From the NCBI RefSeq assembly GCF_000968685.2, contig NZ_LAKD02000096.1, positions 1 through 64,000 of the forward strand: a stretch of DNA of 64,000 nt, in the 5' to 3' direction. The DNA comes from Streptomyces antioxidans. Its GTDB lineage: Bacteria; Actinomycetota; Actinomycetes; Streptomycetales; Streptomycetaceae. How positions within the stretch are numbered: the stretch's first letter is position 1; each line of letters opens with the position of its first letter. The notes under the pieces were generated by a model, which saw only the letters and a program-made list of their open reading frames with translations, was not told the DNA's origin and did not search any database. The translations under genes were made by a program, and so were the position numbers. Below are positions 1 to 14,111 of the stretch, in pieces.

Positions 1-4975
<4,975 letters not shown>

Positions 4976-5016
4976 GGGGGTCACCCGGCCTTCAGCGATC
5001 GTCGCGCCCGGCACAT

Positions 5017-8000
5017 TCAGGACACACCAAGTTCGTTGTCAATAAACTCAAGGACCTGGTCCGCGGAGGCGGACTCCAGCCTCTGGGCCGCGCTCGTCTC
5101 ATCCGTCGGCTGCCGTGGCAACTGCGTGCCCGGAGGGGCGGTCGCGGTGGGGGTGGCGTCGGGACCGCCGGAGGTCAGCCGTCGCACCAGGTGGTGGGCG
5201 ACGCCTTCCGGGGTCGGATATCTGAAGACCAGGGCCGCGGGCAGTCGCAAACCCGTGGCGGCCGCGAGGCGATCGCGCAGCTCGACGGCGGTCAGGGACT
5301 CGAAGCCCAGCTCCTTGAAGCTGGCGTCGGTGTGCACCGCCTCGGCGTCGGCGTGTCCCAGCACGGTGGCGGCGTGGTCGCGTACCAGGCCGAGGAGGGT
5401 GCGATACCGCTCCACGGCCGACAGCCGCGCCAGCCGTGCGGCCCAGTCGACGGACGGCGCTCCGGTGACGGCAGCGGCGGCACGCCGCCGTACGCTCCCG
5501 CCACCGGCGCTCTCGGTCACCACCCGGCCGGTGTTCAGGGAGCGCAGCTGATCGGCGTCGGCGGGGCGCAGCACCAGCGCGTCGATCGTCAGCACCGGGG
5601 CGCCCACGGCATCCGCGACGACGACCCGGAGCGCACGCCCGCCCTCGGCGTCGACGGTCCGCGGATGGGGGGTGAGCCGGACGCGTACGGCGGTGGCCTC
5701 GGCCGCCCACAGGGACACCCCGCTGATGGTGAACGGCAGCCACATTCCGCCCTTGTCCGTCCCGCCCATCAGCAGCGCCGGATGCAGGGCCGCGTCCAGC
5801 AGGGCGGGGTGAATCCCGAACCCACCTGGCTCTCCGGCGGCCTTGGGCAGCTCCACATCGGCCAGCAGATCCGCGCCGTCCCGCCACACCGCGCGCAGCC
5901 CCTGGAACGCGGCTCCGTAGGCGTATCCGGATGTGGCGATCCGTCCGTAGAACCCGCCGGTGTCCACGGGGCGTGCCCCCGGCGTGGGCCAGGTCGCGGG
6001 CAGCTCCCCCGAGCGGCTTTCCGGTACGGCGGGGCCGAGGACGCCCACGGCGTGGCACGTCCACTCGGTGTCGCCACCCGTGCGAAGGACGTCGTCGGGG
6101 AGGGAGTGGATCGCGATGTCGCGGCGCCCGTCGTCGGCGGACGGGCCCACCACCACCTGTACACACCGGCCGCCGGTGGCGGGCATCACCAGTGGCAGGC
6201 GCAGCGCCAGCTCCTCCACCGCGCCGCAGCCTGCCTCGTCGGCCGCCCGCAGCGCGCATTCCAGCAGTGCGGCTCCGGGCACCAGGGCCACGCCCGCCAC
6301 CACATGGTCCGTGAGCCAGCCGTGCGTCTGCGGGGAGAGGCGTCCGGTCAGCACATGGCCGCTGCCGTCGGCGAGCCGCACCGCGGCGCCCAGCAGCGGG
6401 TGGTCCGCGGCGACCAGACCGAGGGCGCCGGGGTCCCCTGCGCGCCCACCGGGTGCGTCCAGCCAGTAGCGCCGGCGCTGGAAGGCGTACGTGGGCAGCT
6501 CGACCGTACGGGGCGTGGGGTCGGCCGGGAAGGCGGCCGACCAGTCCACCTCGGCCCCGGCGATGAACGCCCGCGCGACCGACTCCGTCAGCTGGGGCAG
6601 GTCCCCGTGGTCGCGCCGCAGGGTGGGCACCGCGACGGCGCCGCTCTCCGCGTGCTCGAAGCTCTCCGCCATCGCCATGGTGAGGACGGGATGGGTGCTG
6701 GCCTCGATGAACACCCGATGCCCGGCCGCCAGCAACGCCTGGACCGCATCGGCGAACCGCACCCGCTCCCGCAGATTCCGCACCCAATAGCCGGTGTCCA
6801 GGAGGGATGTCTCGGCCCGGCCGCCGGTCACGGTGGAGTAGAACGCCACCCCGGAGGACACCCCGGCGGATCCGGGCGACTCGACAGGGTCAACTCCCCC
6901 GATCAGCTCGGTGAGTTCGTCGGCGATCTCATCGACCTGGGGGCTGTGCGAGGCGTAGTCCACCTCGATCAGCCGCGCCCGCTCGCCCGCGTCCTGACAG
7001 GCGGCCACGGCCGCGGCCACCTGCTCCGGCGGCCCGGACACCACCGTGGACGCGGGCCCGTTGACCACCGCCACCACGACCGCGGCGGCCCGGTCGCCGA
7101 GCCCGGTCAGCAGCTCCTCGGCCTGCTCACGGCCCAGTGCCAGCGAGGCCATGGCCCCGCCTCCGGCGAGTCGCCGCAGGGCCCGGCTGCGCAGCGCGAC
7201 GACCTTCGCGCCGTCCTCCAGGGACAGGGCTCCGGCCACCACGGCCGCCGCGATCTCGCCCTGGCTGTGGCCCACCACGGCGGCGGGGCGCACACCGTAC
7301 TCGGCCCATACGGCGGCCAGGGACACCATCGCCGCCCAGAGCACCGGCTGCACCACGTCCACCCGGCCCGGATCGGCGGTGCCTTCGGCTCCCCGCAGGA
7401 CATCCGTGAGCGACCAGTCGACGTACGGTGCGAGCGCGCGTTCACACTCCGCCACCCGGGCGGCGAACACCGGTGAGGCGTCCAGCAGTCCGGCGCCCAT
7501 CCCGATCCACTGCGAGCCCTGCCCGGGGAACACCAGGACCGGGCCCGCGTCCGCTGCCGCGCCGGAGCGGGTGACGCCCGGCCCCACCACGCCCGGATGG
7601 GTCTCACCGGCCGCCAACGCCGCGAGGGCGGCGGCGAGTTCGTCCCGGTCCGCGCCGACCACCACCGCGCGGTGGTCGAACGCCGTCCGGGTGGTGATCA
7701 GTGACCAGCCCACGTCCCGGGGCGACGGCGCGTCGTCGGCGGCGGTGCGGGCGGTCGTATGGGGGACCGTACGAGCAGCCATATGGGCGGCCAGCTCGCG
7801 GGCCTGTCCCCGGAGTGCTTCGGCGCTGCGGGCGGACAGCACCCAGGGCACCGGCCGGTCGTCCTCGTCCGTCGGCACGACGCCGGGGGCGGGGCGCGGC
7901 TCGGGAGCCTGCTCCACGATCAGATGCGCGTTGGTGCCGCTGATGCCGAAAGAGGACACGCCCGCACGGCGGGGGCGTTCAGCGTGCGGCCACTCCACCG

Positions 8001-11000
8001 GCTCGGTCAGCAGCCGCACCGCGCCGCTGTCCCAGTCGACATGGGGACTGGGCGCGTCGATGTGCAGGGTGGCGGGCAGGACTCCGTACCGCATGGCAAG
8101 CACCATCTTGATGACGCCCGCCACACCGGCCGCGGCCTGGGTGTGGCCGATGTTGGACTTCAGTGAGCCCAGCCACAGGGGCCGCCCTTCCGGCCGCCGC
8201 TGCCCGTACGTGGCGAGCAGGGCCTGGGCCTCGATCGGGTCGCCGAGGGTGGTGCCCGTGCCATGGGCCTCGACGGCGTCCACCTCGGACGGGGACAGCC
8301 GGGCGTCGGCGAGGGCCTGGCGGATCACCCGCTGCTGGGAGGGGCCATTCGGCGCGGTCAGACCGTTGGAGGCGCCGTCCTGGTTGACGGCCGAACCCCG
8401 GATCACCGCCAGCACCCGCCGACCGTTCCGCCGGGCGTCGGACAGCCGCTCCAGGAGCAGCAGACCGGCCCCCTCGCCCCATCCGGTGCCGTCGGCGGCG
8501 GCCGCGAACGGCTTGCACCGCCCGTCGGGGGCCAGTCCGCGCTGGCGGGAGAAGCCGGTGAACATGCCGGGCGCGGCCATCACCGTCACCCCTCCGGCCA
8601 GGGCGAGCGCGCACTCGCCCTGCCGCAGTGCCCGTACCGCGAGATGGACGGCCACGAGCGACGACGAACACGCCGTGTCCACCGACACCGCGGGCCCCTC
8701 CAGGCCGAAGGTGAACGCCACCCGGCCGGACACCACGCTCGGGGTGCCGCCGGTCAGCAGATGGCCGTCCAGCCCCTTGGGCGCCTCGTGCAGCCGGGGG
8801 CCGTAGTCCTGGGGCGTCACTCCGACGAACACTCCGGTGGGGCTGGACCGCAGGGCGGTGGAAGGGATGCCCGCCCGTTCGAAGGTCTGCCAGGCGGTTT
8901 CCAGCAACAGCCGCTGCTGCGGATCGGCGGCAAGCGCCTCCCGGGGGCTGATCCCGAAGAATTCCGCGTCGAATTCCGGTGCGTCGTGGAGGAAGCCGCC
9001 CTCGTGGGCGTAGCTGGTGCCGGGGCGGTCCTGGTCGGGGTCGAAGAGTCCGGCCAGGTCCCAGCCGCGGTCCCGGGGGAACTCCCCGATCGCGTCGACG
9101 CCCTCGGCCACCAGCCGCCACAGCGCCTCCGGCGAGTCGACGCCACCGGGGAAACGGCAGCCCATGGCCACGACCGCGATCGGCTCGTCGGCGTCGCGCG
9201 CCGCGGGGGCCGTTGGCGCGGCCGGTGTGGCGGCGGGGGCGGAGTGGGCCCGCAGATGGTCGGCGACGGCCAGGGGCGTGGGGTGGTCGAAGGTGAGCGT
9301 GGCGGTCAGGTGCAGCCCGGTGGCGGCACCGAGCCGGTCGCTCAGTTCGGTGGCCGCCAGCGAGTCGAAGCCCAGCTCCTTGAAGGTGAGGCCGGGTTCG
9401 ATGGCGTCCGGCTCGGAGTGTCCGAGGACGAGGGCCACTTGGGTCCGTACGACCTCCAGCGGCTCCTGGTCTCGCCCGGTGGCCTTAAGCGGGTCTTGGT
9501 CTCGCCCGGCGACCTGCAGCGGGTCCCGGTCTCGCCCGGTGGCCCCCAGCGGGTCCCGGTCCGGACCGGTGCCGCCGGGCGAGTCCTGGCCAGGGCCGGT
9601 GCCGCCGGGCTCGGCCGTCTCTCCTACGGGCGCTGCCCGGCCGGGGGCGTCGTCCGTCCCGGTGGCGTGAGTGCCCCGCGTGGTGGATCCGGGTGTGGTG
9701 CCGGGCCAGTAGCGGTCCCGCTGGAAGGCGTACGTCGGCAGGGGGACCCGCCGCCGGGGCTGCCCGCCGCAGGACCGGTCCCAGGCCACTTCGGCGCCGC
9801 GGACATACGCCTGGGCCATGGCGGTGGCGAAGGTCCGCGCCTCGGGGCGGTCGCGGCGCAGCGCCGCCACGGCGGCCGGGTGCCGCCGCCCGGGGGCGGG
9901 TCCGGACCGTGCGGAGAGGCATTCGCGGGTCATGGCGGTGAGCGGGGCGTCGGGCCCGAGTTCGAGGAAGGTGGTGACACCGGCGTCCAGGAGGGTGTGC
10001 ACACCGTCCATGAAGCGCACCGCGTGGCGGGCGTGCCGCGCCCAGTAGTCCGGTGCGGCGAGTTCCGAGGCGGTGGCGAGCCGTCCCGTCACATTGGAGA
10101 CGAGGGGGATGGCCGGTGCCGAGAAGGTCAGCCCGGAGGTGACGGTGCGCAGTTCACCGAGCATGGTGTCCATGTGCGGTGAGTGGAAGGCGTGGCTGAC
10201 CTTCAGCAACCGGGCCTTGCGGCCGTGCTCGCGCCAGGCGGCGGTGGCCGTGTGGACGGCGTCGTGGTCGCCCGAAATCACCACAGATGACGGCCCGTTG
10301 ACGGCGGCGAGGTCCAGCCGGTCCTCCCATCCGGCGAGAAGTCCCACGGCCTCGTCCCGGTCGGCCTGCAGCGCGGCCATGGCGCCCTTCGCCGTGATGG
10401 CCTGCATCAGCCGACCGCGCGCCGCCACCAGGGTGCAGGCGTCGGGCAGGGTGAGCACACCGGCCACATGGGCCGCGGCGATCTCGCCGACCGAATGGCC
10501 CATCAGATGGCCGGGGATGAGTCCCCAGGACTCGGCCAGCCGGTAGAGGGCCACCTCGATGGCGAACAGCGCGGGCTGGGTGTACGAGGTGCGGTCGAGC
10601 AACGCGGCGCGGGGTGACGGGAGTTGGGCGAAGACCACCTCGCGCAACGGCTCCGCCAGCTGCCCGTCCAGGCAGGCGCACACCTCGTCGAGCGCCTCGG
10701 CGAAGACCGGATGGGCGGCGTACAGCTCATGGCCCATGGCCGGTCGCTGGCTGCCCTGGCCGCTGAAGAGTACGGCGAGACCGCCGTCGGTGGCGCTGCC
10801 CCGCACCACTGCGGCGCTCTCCTCGCCCTCGGCCAGCGCGTCCAGTCCGCCCAGCAGTTCGTCGGGGCCCTCGCCGAGGATCACGGCGCGGTGGGCGAAG
10901 GCGGTCCGGGTGGTGGCCAGGGAGTGTCCGATGTCGGCCGGGGAGAGGCCGTCGTGGTCCGCCAGCTGGTCGCGTAGCCGCCCGGCCTGGGCGCGCAGCG

Positions 11001-12480
11001 CAGCGGGGCTCTTCGCGGAGACCGGCCAGGCCACTACGGGGGGCAAGGGGGCGTCGGCGGCGGGTACGGGCGCCGCCGCGGGCGCTTCGCCGAGGACGAG
11101 ATGGCAGTTGGTGCCGCCCATGCCGAAGGAGTTGACCCCGGCGAGCAGTGGCCGGTCCGGACGGGGCCACTCGCCGAGCCGGTCCTGGACCCGCAGCCCG
11201 AGTTCGGCCAGCGGGATCCGCGGGTTCGGGGTGGTGAAGTGGAGGCTGGCGGGCAGCAGGCGGTGGGTGATGCCGAGGGCGGTCTTGAGCAGTCCGACGA
11301 TGCCCGCGGCGCCCTCGAGGTGGCCCACGTTGGTCTTGGCGGAGCCGACCAGCAGCGGTGTGCCGTCGGTCCGTACGGTGCCGAGCGCGGCGCCGAGGGC
11401 CGCCGCCTCGACGGGGTCTCCGACGGGGGTTCCGGTGCCGTGCAGTTCGACGTACTGAACCGCGTCGGGTGAGGCTCCGGCGCGCCGGTGGGCGGTGCGC
11501 ACCACGTCCGCCTGGGCCTTCGGGCTGGGGGCCGTCAGCCCGTCGGTGGCGCCGTCGTTGTTGACGGCGCTCGCGTGGATGACGCAGTACACCTGGTCGC
11601 CGTCGCGTACGGCCGCGGCGAGTGGCTTGAGGAGGACCGCCGCGCCGCCCTCGCCACGGACGAAGCCGTTGGCGCGGGCGTCGAAGGTGTGGCAGCGCCC
11701 GTCCGGGGAGAGCCCGCCGAACTGGGCGGCGGCGGCCGCCATGCCGTCCTCGGTGAGGATGAGGTTGACGCCCCCGGCCAGGGCCAGGGCGCACTCCTGG
11801 CGGCGCAGGCTCTCGCAGGCGGTGTGCACGGCGACGAGCGAGGAGGACTGCGCGGTGTCGACGGTGAGGCTGGGGCCGCGCAGACCGAAGCGGTAGGAGA
11901 CCCGGTTGGCGATGATGCTGCGGTGGACACCGGTCATGGCGTGCCGGGTGGCCGCGGTGGCGTCCCGGCGGAGCAGGGCGGCGTACTCGTCCCAGATGGC
12001 GCCGACGAACACACCGGTCGGGCTGTCCTTAAGCGTTCCGGGCCGGATTCCCGCGTCCTCGAACGCCTCCCAGGCGAGTTCGAGCATCAGCCGCTGCTGT
12101 GGGTCCATGGCCGTGGCCTCGCGGGGCGAGATGCCGAAGAAGGAGGCGTCGAAGGTGTCGACGCGGTCCAGGAAGCCGCCGTACCAGGTCGGCGCCGGAC
12201 TGACGGAGCTGTCGGCGGCGGGGCCTTCGGTGACCGGGCCGTCGGCAGCCGGGCCATCCGTAGTGGGATCCCCTGGGGCGGGCCCCTCGACGGCCGCGCT
12301 CTCGGCGCCGTTGCCGGGACTGCGGCGGTCGTCCGGCATGGTGGTGATGGCGTCTCCGCCCCGCCGCAGCAACCGCCAGAAGGCCGACGGGCTGGGGGCG
12401 TGGGGCAGGCGGCAGGCCATTCCCACCACCGCGACGGGCTCCGCGGGCTGAGGTGCGCGGGTGGGCGCGGCGCTATCCAT
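5017..12480 (-). CDS. Type I PKS: KSQ loading module (KSQ-AT-ACP) plus module KS-AT-DH-ACP lacking KR
   Basis: First enzyme of the assembly line, 2487 aa. Loading KS (about 16-457) has Gln211 in place of the active Cys (DTAQSSS), the KSQ signature of a decarboxylating starter domain. Its AT (Ser663 in GHSVG, HAFH motif) is of malonyl type, so an acetyl starter is predicted. ACP1 has Ser1040 in GFDSL. The module 1 KS has Cys1271 (DTACSSS). Its AT has Ser1739 in GHSQG and YASH, methylmalonyl type. The DH has His2059 in HVVAGVALVP and Asp2229 in DAALHP. ACP2 has Ser2395 in GFESL, where Glu replaces the usual Asp. Only a short linker separates DH and ACP2, so no KR is present. The C-terminus (ASADQVLEFIDNELG) is a class-1-type docking helix. 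The AT-ACP1 linker (about 961-1010) is a tandem repeat. Confidence 0.95.
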   Translation of the reverse strand: MDSAAPTRAPQPAEPVAVVGMACRLPHAPSPSAFWRLLRRGGDAITTMPDDRRSPGNGAESAAVEGPAPGDPTTDGPAADGPVTEGPAADSSVSPAPTWYGGFLDRVDTFDASFFGISPREATAMDPQQRLMLELAWEAFEDAGIRPGTLKDSPTGVFVGAIWDEYAALLRRDATAATRHAMTGVHRSIIANRVSYRFGLRGPSLTVDTAQSSSLVAVHTACESLRRQECALALAGGVNLILTEDGMAAAAAQFGGLSPDGRCHTFDARANGFVRGEGGAAVLLKPLAAAVRDGDQVYCVIHASAVNNDGATDGLTAPSPKAQADVVRTAHRRAGASPDAVQYVELHGTGTPVGDPVEAAALGAALGTVRTDGTPLLVGSAKTNVGHLEGAAGIVGLLKTALGITHRLLPASLHFTTPNPRIPLAELGLRVQDRLGEWPRPDRPLLAGVNSFGMGGTNCHLVLGEAPAAAPVPAADAPLPPVVAWPVSAKSPAALRAQAGRLRDQLADHDGLSPADIGHSLATTRTAFAHRAVILGEGPDELLGGLDALAEGEESAAVVRGSATDGGLAVLFSGQGSQRPAMGHELYAAHPVFAEALDEVCACLDGQLAEPLREVVFAQLPSPRAALLDRTSYTQPALFAIEVALYRLAESWGLIPGHLMGHSVGEIAAAHVAGVLTLPDACTLVAARGRLMQAITAKGAMAALQADRDEAVGLLAGWEDRLDLAAVNGPSSVVISGDHDAVHTATAAWREHGRKARLLKVSHAFHSPHMDTMLGELRTVTSGLTFSAPAIPLVSNVTGRLATASELAAPDYWARHARHAVRFMDGVHTLLDAGVTTFLELGPDAPLTAMTRECLSARSGPAPGRRHPAAVAALRRDRPEARTFATAMAQAYVRGAEVAWDRSCGGQPRRRVPLPTYAFQRDRYWPGTTPGSTTRGTHATGTDDAPGRAAPVGETAEPGGTGPGQDSPGGTGPDRDPLGATGRDRDPLQVAGRDQDPLKATGRDQEPLEVVRTQVALVLGHSEPDAIEPGLTFKELGFDSLAATELSDRLGAATGLHLTATLTFDHPTPLAVADHLRAHSAPAATPAAPTAPAARDADEPIAVVAMGCRFPGGVDSPEALWRLVAEGVDAIGEFPRDRGWDLAGLFDPDQDRPGTSYAHEGGFLHDAPEFDAEFFGISPREALAADPQQRLLLETAWQTFERAGIPSTALRSSPTGVFVGVTPQDYGPRLHEAPKGLDGHLLTGGTPSVVSGRVAFTFGLEGPAVSVDTACSSSLVAVHLAVRALRQGECALALAGGVTVMAAPGMFTGFSRQRGLAPDGRCKPFAAAADGTGWGEGAGLLLLERLSDARRNGRRVLAVIRGSAVNQDGASNGLTAPNGPSQQRVIRQALADARLSPSEVDAVEAHGTGTTLGDPIEAQALLATYGQRRPEGRPLWLGSLKSNIGHTQAAAGVAGVIKMVLAMRYGVLPATLHIDAPSPHVDWDSGAVRLLTEPVEWPHAERPRRAGVSSFGISGTNAHLIVEQAPEPRPAPGVVPTDEDDRPVPWVLSARSAEALRGQARELAAHMAARTVPHTTARTAADDAPSPRDVGWSLITTRTAFDHRAVVVGADRDELAAALAALAAGETHPGVVGPGVTRSGAAADAGPVLVFPGQGSQWIGMGAGLLDASPVFAARVAECERALAPYVDWSLTDVLRGAEGTADPGRVDVVQPVLWAAMVSLAAVWAEYGVRPAAVVGHSQGEIAAAVVAGALSLEDGAKVVALRSRALRRLAGGGAMASLALGREQAEELLTGLGDRAAAVVVAVVNGPASTVVSGPPEQVAAAVAACQDAGERARLIEVDYASHSPQVDEIADELTELIGGVDPVESPGSAGVSSGVAFYSTVTGGRAETSLLDTGYWVRNLRERVRFADAVQALLAAGHRVFIEASTHPVLTMAMAESFEHAESGAVAVPTLRRDHGDLPQLTESVARAFIAGAEVDWSAAFPADPTPRTVELPTYAFQRRRYWLDAPGGRAGDPGALGLVAADHPLLGAAVRLADGSGHVLTGRLSPQTHGWLTDHVVAGVALVPGAALLECALRAADEAGCGAVEELALRLPLVMPATGGRCVQVVVGPSADDGRRDIAIHSLPDDVLRTGGDTEWTCHAVGVLGPAVPESRSGELPATWPTPGARPVDTGGFYGRIATSGYAYGAAFQGLRAVWRDGADLLADVELPKAAGEPGGFGIHPALLDAALHPALLMGGTDKGGMWLPFTISGVSLWAAEATAVRVRLTPHPRTVDAEGGRALRVVVADAVGAPVLTIDALVLRPADADQLRSLNTGRVVTESAGGGSVRRRAAAAVTGAPSVDWAARLARLSAVERYRTLLGLVRDHAATVLGHADAEAVHTDASFKELGFESLTAVELRDRLAAATGLRLPAALVFRYPTPEGVAHHLVRRLTSGGPDATPTATAPPGTQLPRQPTDETSAAQRLESASADQVLEFIDNELGVS
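9451..9600. repeat. Five tandem 30-bp units in the AT-ACP linker of the loading module
   Basis: Five consecutive 30-bp units (9451, 9481, 9511, 9541, 9571). The first three are the most similar and share the core GGTCTCGCCCGG. On the coding strand they give ten-residue units of the type TGRDRDPLxx. The array is in frame and sits in the flexible linker between the loading AT and the first ACP. Confidence 0.9.
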
Positions 12481-12724
12481 CGCACCCCATACGGCGCTCG
12501 GGGAACGGCTGCGTGTTCGTGGTCATGGGCGGCACTCCCGCTCCGGCTTGATGATCGGTGCGAGCACGTGGCCCATCGTGGGGCGCGGTTCTAAAGCAAG
12601 GCCAAATGGGCGACGGCCGGTGACTTTAGAGACGCGTTACCGGAACCCCGGACGATCGCTTGAGCGGGTGAGCCTTTATGTGCCCTGGGCGGACCCGATC
12701 TCTCGAGCGCACAGGAGGAGTGCC
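12481..12724. promoter_or_regulatory. Divergent intergenic region between PKS and methyltransferase, with inverted TCTAAAG/CTTTAGA
   Basis: The 244-bp gap holds the presumed divergent promoters of the PKS operon and the methyltransferase. The clearest structure is a perfect inverted pair of heptamers, TCTAAAG (12590-12596) and CTTTAGA (12624-12630), 27 bp apart. It could bind a dimeric regulator. I see no convincing -35/-10 pair. Confidence 0.4.
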
Positions 12725-13537
12725 ATGACCTCTCCCTCGGCCGTGCCGCCGGGCGGCACGGTGTCGGACTACTACAGCTCGCTGGGCCCGCTTCTGCAGA
12801 TGGCGTGGGACGACAACTTCCACTTCGGCTACTGGGACGGCCCGTCCGATACCCGCTCGGTGCGAGAGGCCACCGATCGCTTCACGGACCTGCTGGTCGA
12901 ACGGCTGCGGGTGGGGCCGGGAGACCGGGTACTGGATGTCGGCTGTGGCATTGGCAAACCGGCGATGCGGCTGGCGTCCGCCACCGGCGCCCATGTCCTG
13001 GGCATCACGATCAGCGAGCTCCAGGTCAAACAGGCGACCGAATCCGCCCGGCTGGCCGAGCTGTCCGACCGGGTGGCGTTCCAATACGCCGACGCCATGG
13101 CGATGCCTTTCGACGACGCGGCCTTCCACGCCGTACTCGCATTCGAATCGATCAATCACATGGACCGTCCGACGGCGCTGCGGGAGATGGCCCGGGTACT
13201 GCGGCCGGGAGGCCGGGTGGTGCTCACGGACGTCACCCCGCCGAGCGATGGCAGTTATCGGCCGGAGCACGATCCCGCCGTGGTCACCTCGCTGACCCGG
13301 CTGGAGGACTGGCCCGGTCTGGTCGGTGACGCCGGGCTGGTGCTCGATGAGCTGACCGATGTCACCGAGAACACCAAGGACACCGCCCACCGCATGATCG
13401 ACGGCATCCTGCGCTGTCGCCGGGAGTTCGAGGCGCGCCACGGGGTCAGCGTGCAGGAGGTGCTGAACACAGCCAAGTCGGCGCTGCCCACCGTGGCCAG
13501 CGCCGGCTGCGCCATCGTAGTGGCTCACAAGCCCTGA
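12725..13537 (+). CDS. SAM-dependent methyltransferase, class I (EryG/RebM-like O-methyltransferase)
   Basis: Probably O-methylates a hydroxyl or sugar of the polyketide. 270 aa. The N-terminal NFHFGYWDG segment and the SAM-binding loop VLDVGCGIGKPAMRLA (about 77-92) are typical of the family that includes the macrolide sugar methyltransferase EryG and RebM. This is family-level recognition only. The ATG at 12725 is chosen because AGGAGGAG lies just upstream. It is transcribed away from the loading PKS across a shared promoter region, which suggests a tailoring role in the same cluster. The substrate is unknown. Confidence 0.85.
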   Translation: MTSPSAVPPGGTVSDYYSSLGPLLQMAWDDNFHFGYWDGPSDTRSVREATDRFTDLLVERLRVGPGDRVLDVGCGIGKPAMRLASATGAHVLGITISELQVKQATESARLAELSDRVAFQYADAMAMPFDDAAFHAVLAFESINHMDRPTALREMARVLRPGGRVVLTDVTPPSDGSYRPEHDPAVVTSLTRLEDWPGLVGDAGLVLDELTDVTENTKDTAHRMIDGILRCRREFEARHGVSVQEVLNTAKSALPTVASAGCAIVVAHKP

Positions 13538-13913
13538 ATCGGCGGCTAACCTGACGGTTATTCGGGAATCCTCCATGGGTCCCGCGCAGACGGAATTCTC
13601 CGCTCCTCATCAAAGCCGTGACAAGGGCCCCATGATCTCGCAAGATGCGCTTGTACCGGCCGATGGGATCCGCGTATTCTCATTCGCGGACCGCACCACC
13701 TCAAGTGCGAGATATCCGGACTCCGATCTTCCGGACCGATTGCGAATACCCGCTCCGCACCGCCGAGGACGCCGACTCGAGGGCGCGTATATCCGGATTC
13801 TAGGTGAGGTGGGTAGTCATAGGACTCGCTTACGATGTGGGCACCTGCCGAAGGCGTTAATCTCGTCCATCCTCTGATTCCTCGGCAGGTCCGCGATAAA
13901 AGAGGGGTGAGCA
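13538..13913. other. Non-coding stretch upstream of the small ORF and SARP
   Basis: This 376-bp region is less GC-rich than its surroundings and has no ORF with convincing coding character. It contains a 12-bp direct repeat, ATATCCGGAYTC, at 13712-13723 and 13789-13800 (one mismatch, 77 bp apart). That could be an operator pair for the regulatory genes downstream. I see no clear hairpin or promoter. Confidence 0.5.
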
Positions 13914-14111
13914 ATGGCAGTCGCGAACGGCGTGCGTCAGTGGACCACCAGAACCAGACCCGCACACGCGTTCGCCTCCGGAAACAGACGGACCTCACCC
14001 CCGAAATCGAGAGAACACCCAGACAACACCGCGGGCAATTCCGGCAAAGACGCCGACTGTCCCCTGACCGCACTCGTCGGCGACTCGGATGGGGCACATC
14101 GTGCGATATGA
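13914..14111 (+). CDS. Small ORF (65 aa) overlapping the SARP start
   Basis: Unrecognised. It is listed because the ATG at 13914 is preceded by a good ribosome site (AGAGGGGTG), and its stop lies inside the SARP reading frame, overlapping the SARP GTG by 11 nt. That is the geometry of translational coupling. The product is hydrophilic, rich in Arg, Ser, Thr, Asn and Pro, with no membrane segment and a single Cys near the C-terminus. It may be a coupling leader or a small protein. Confidence 0.4.
   Translation: MAVANGVRQWTTRTRPAHAFASGNRRTSPPKSREHPDNTAGNSGKDADCPLTALVGDSDGAHRAI

Noticed and set aside
5191..7476. Long plus-strand open frame (761 codons) opposite the KSQ PKS
   Set aside because: Mirror of the PKS coding strand; no start signal or domain.
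13558..14097. Minus-strand ORF of 179 codons upstream of the SARP
   Set aside because: No motif, poor codon bias and no ribosome site; treated as non-coding.
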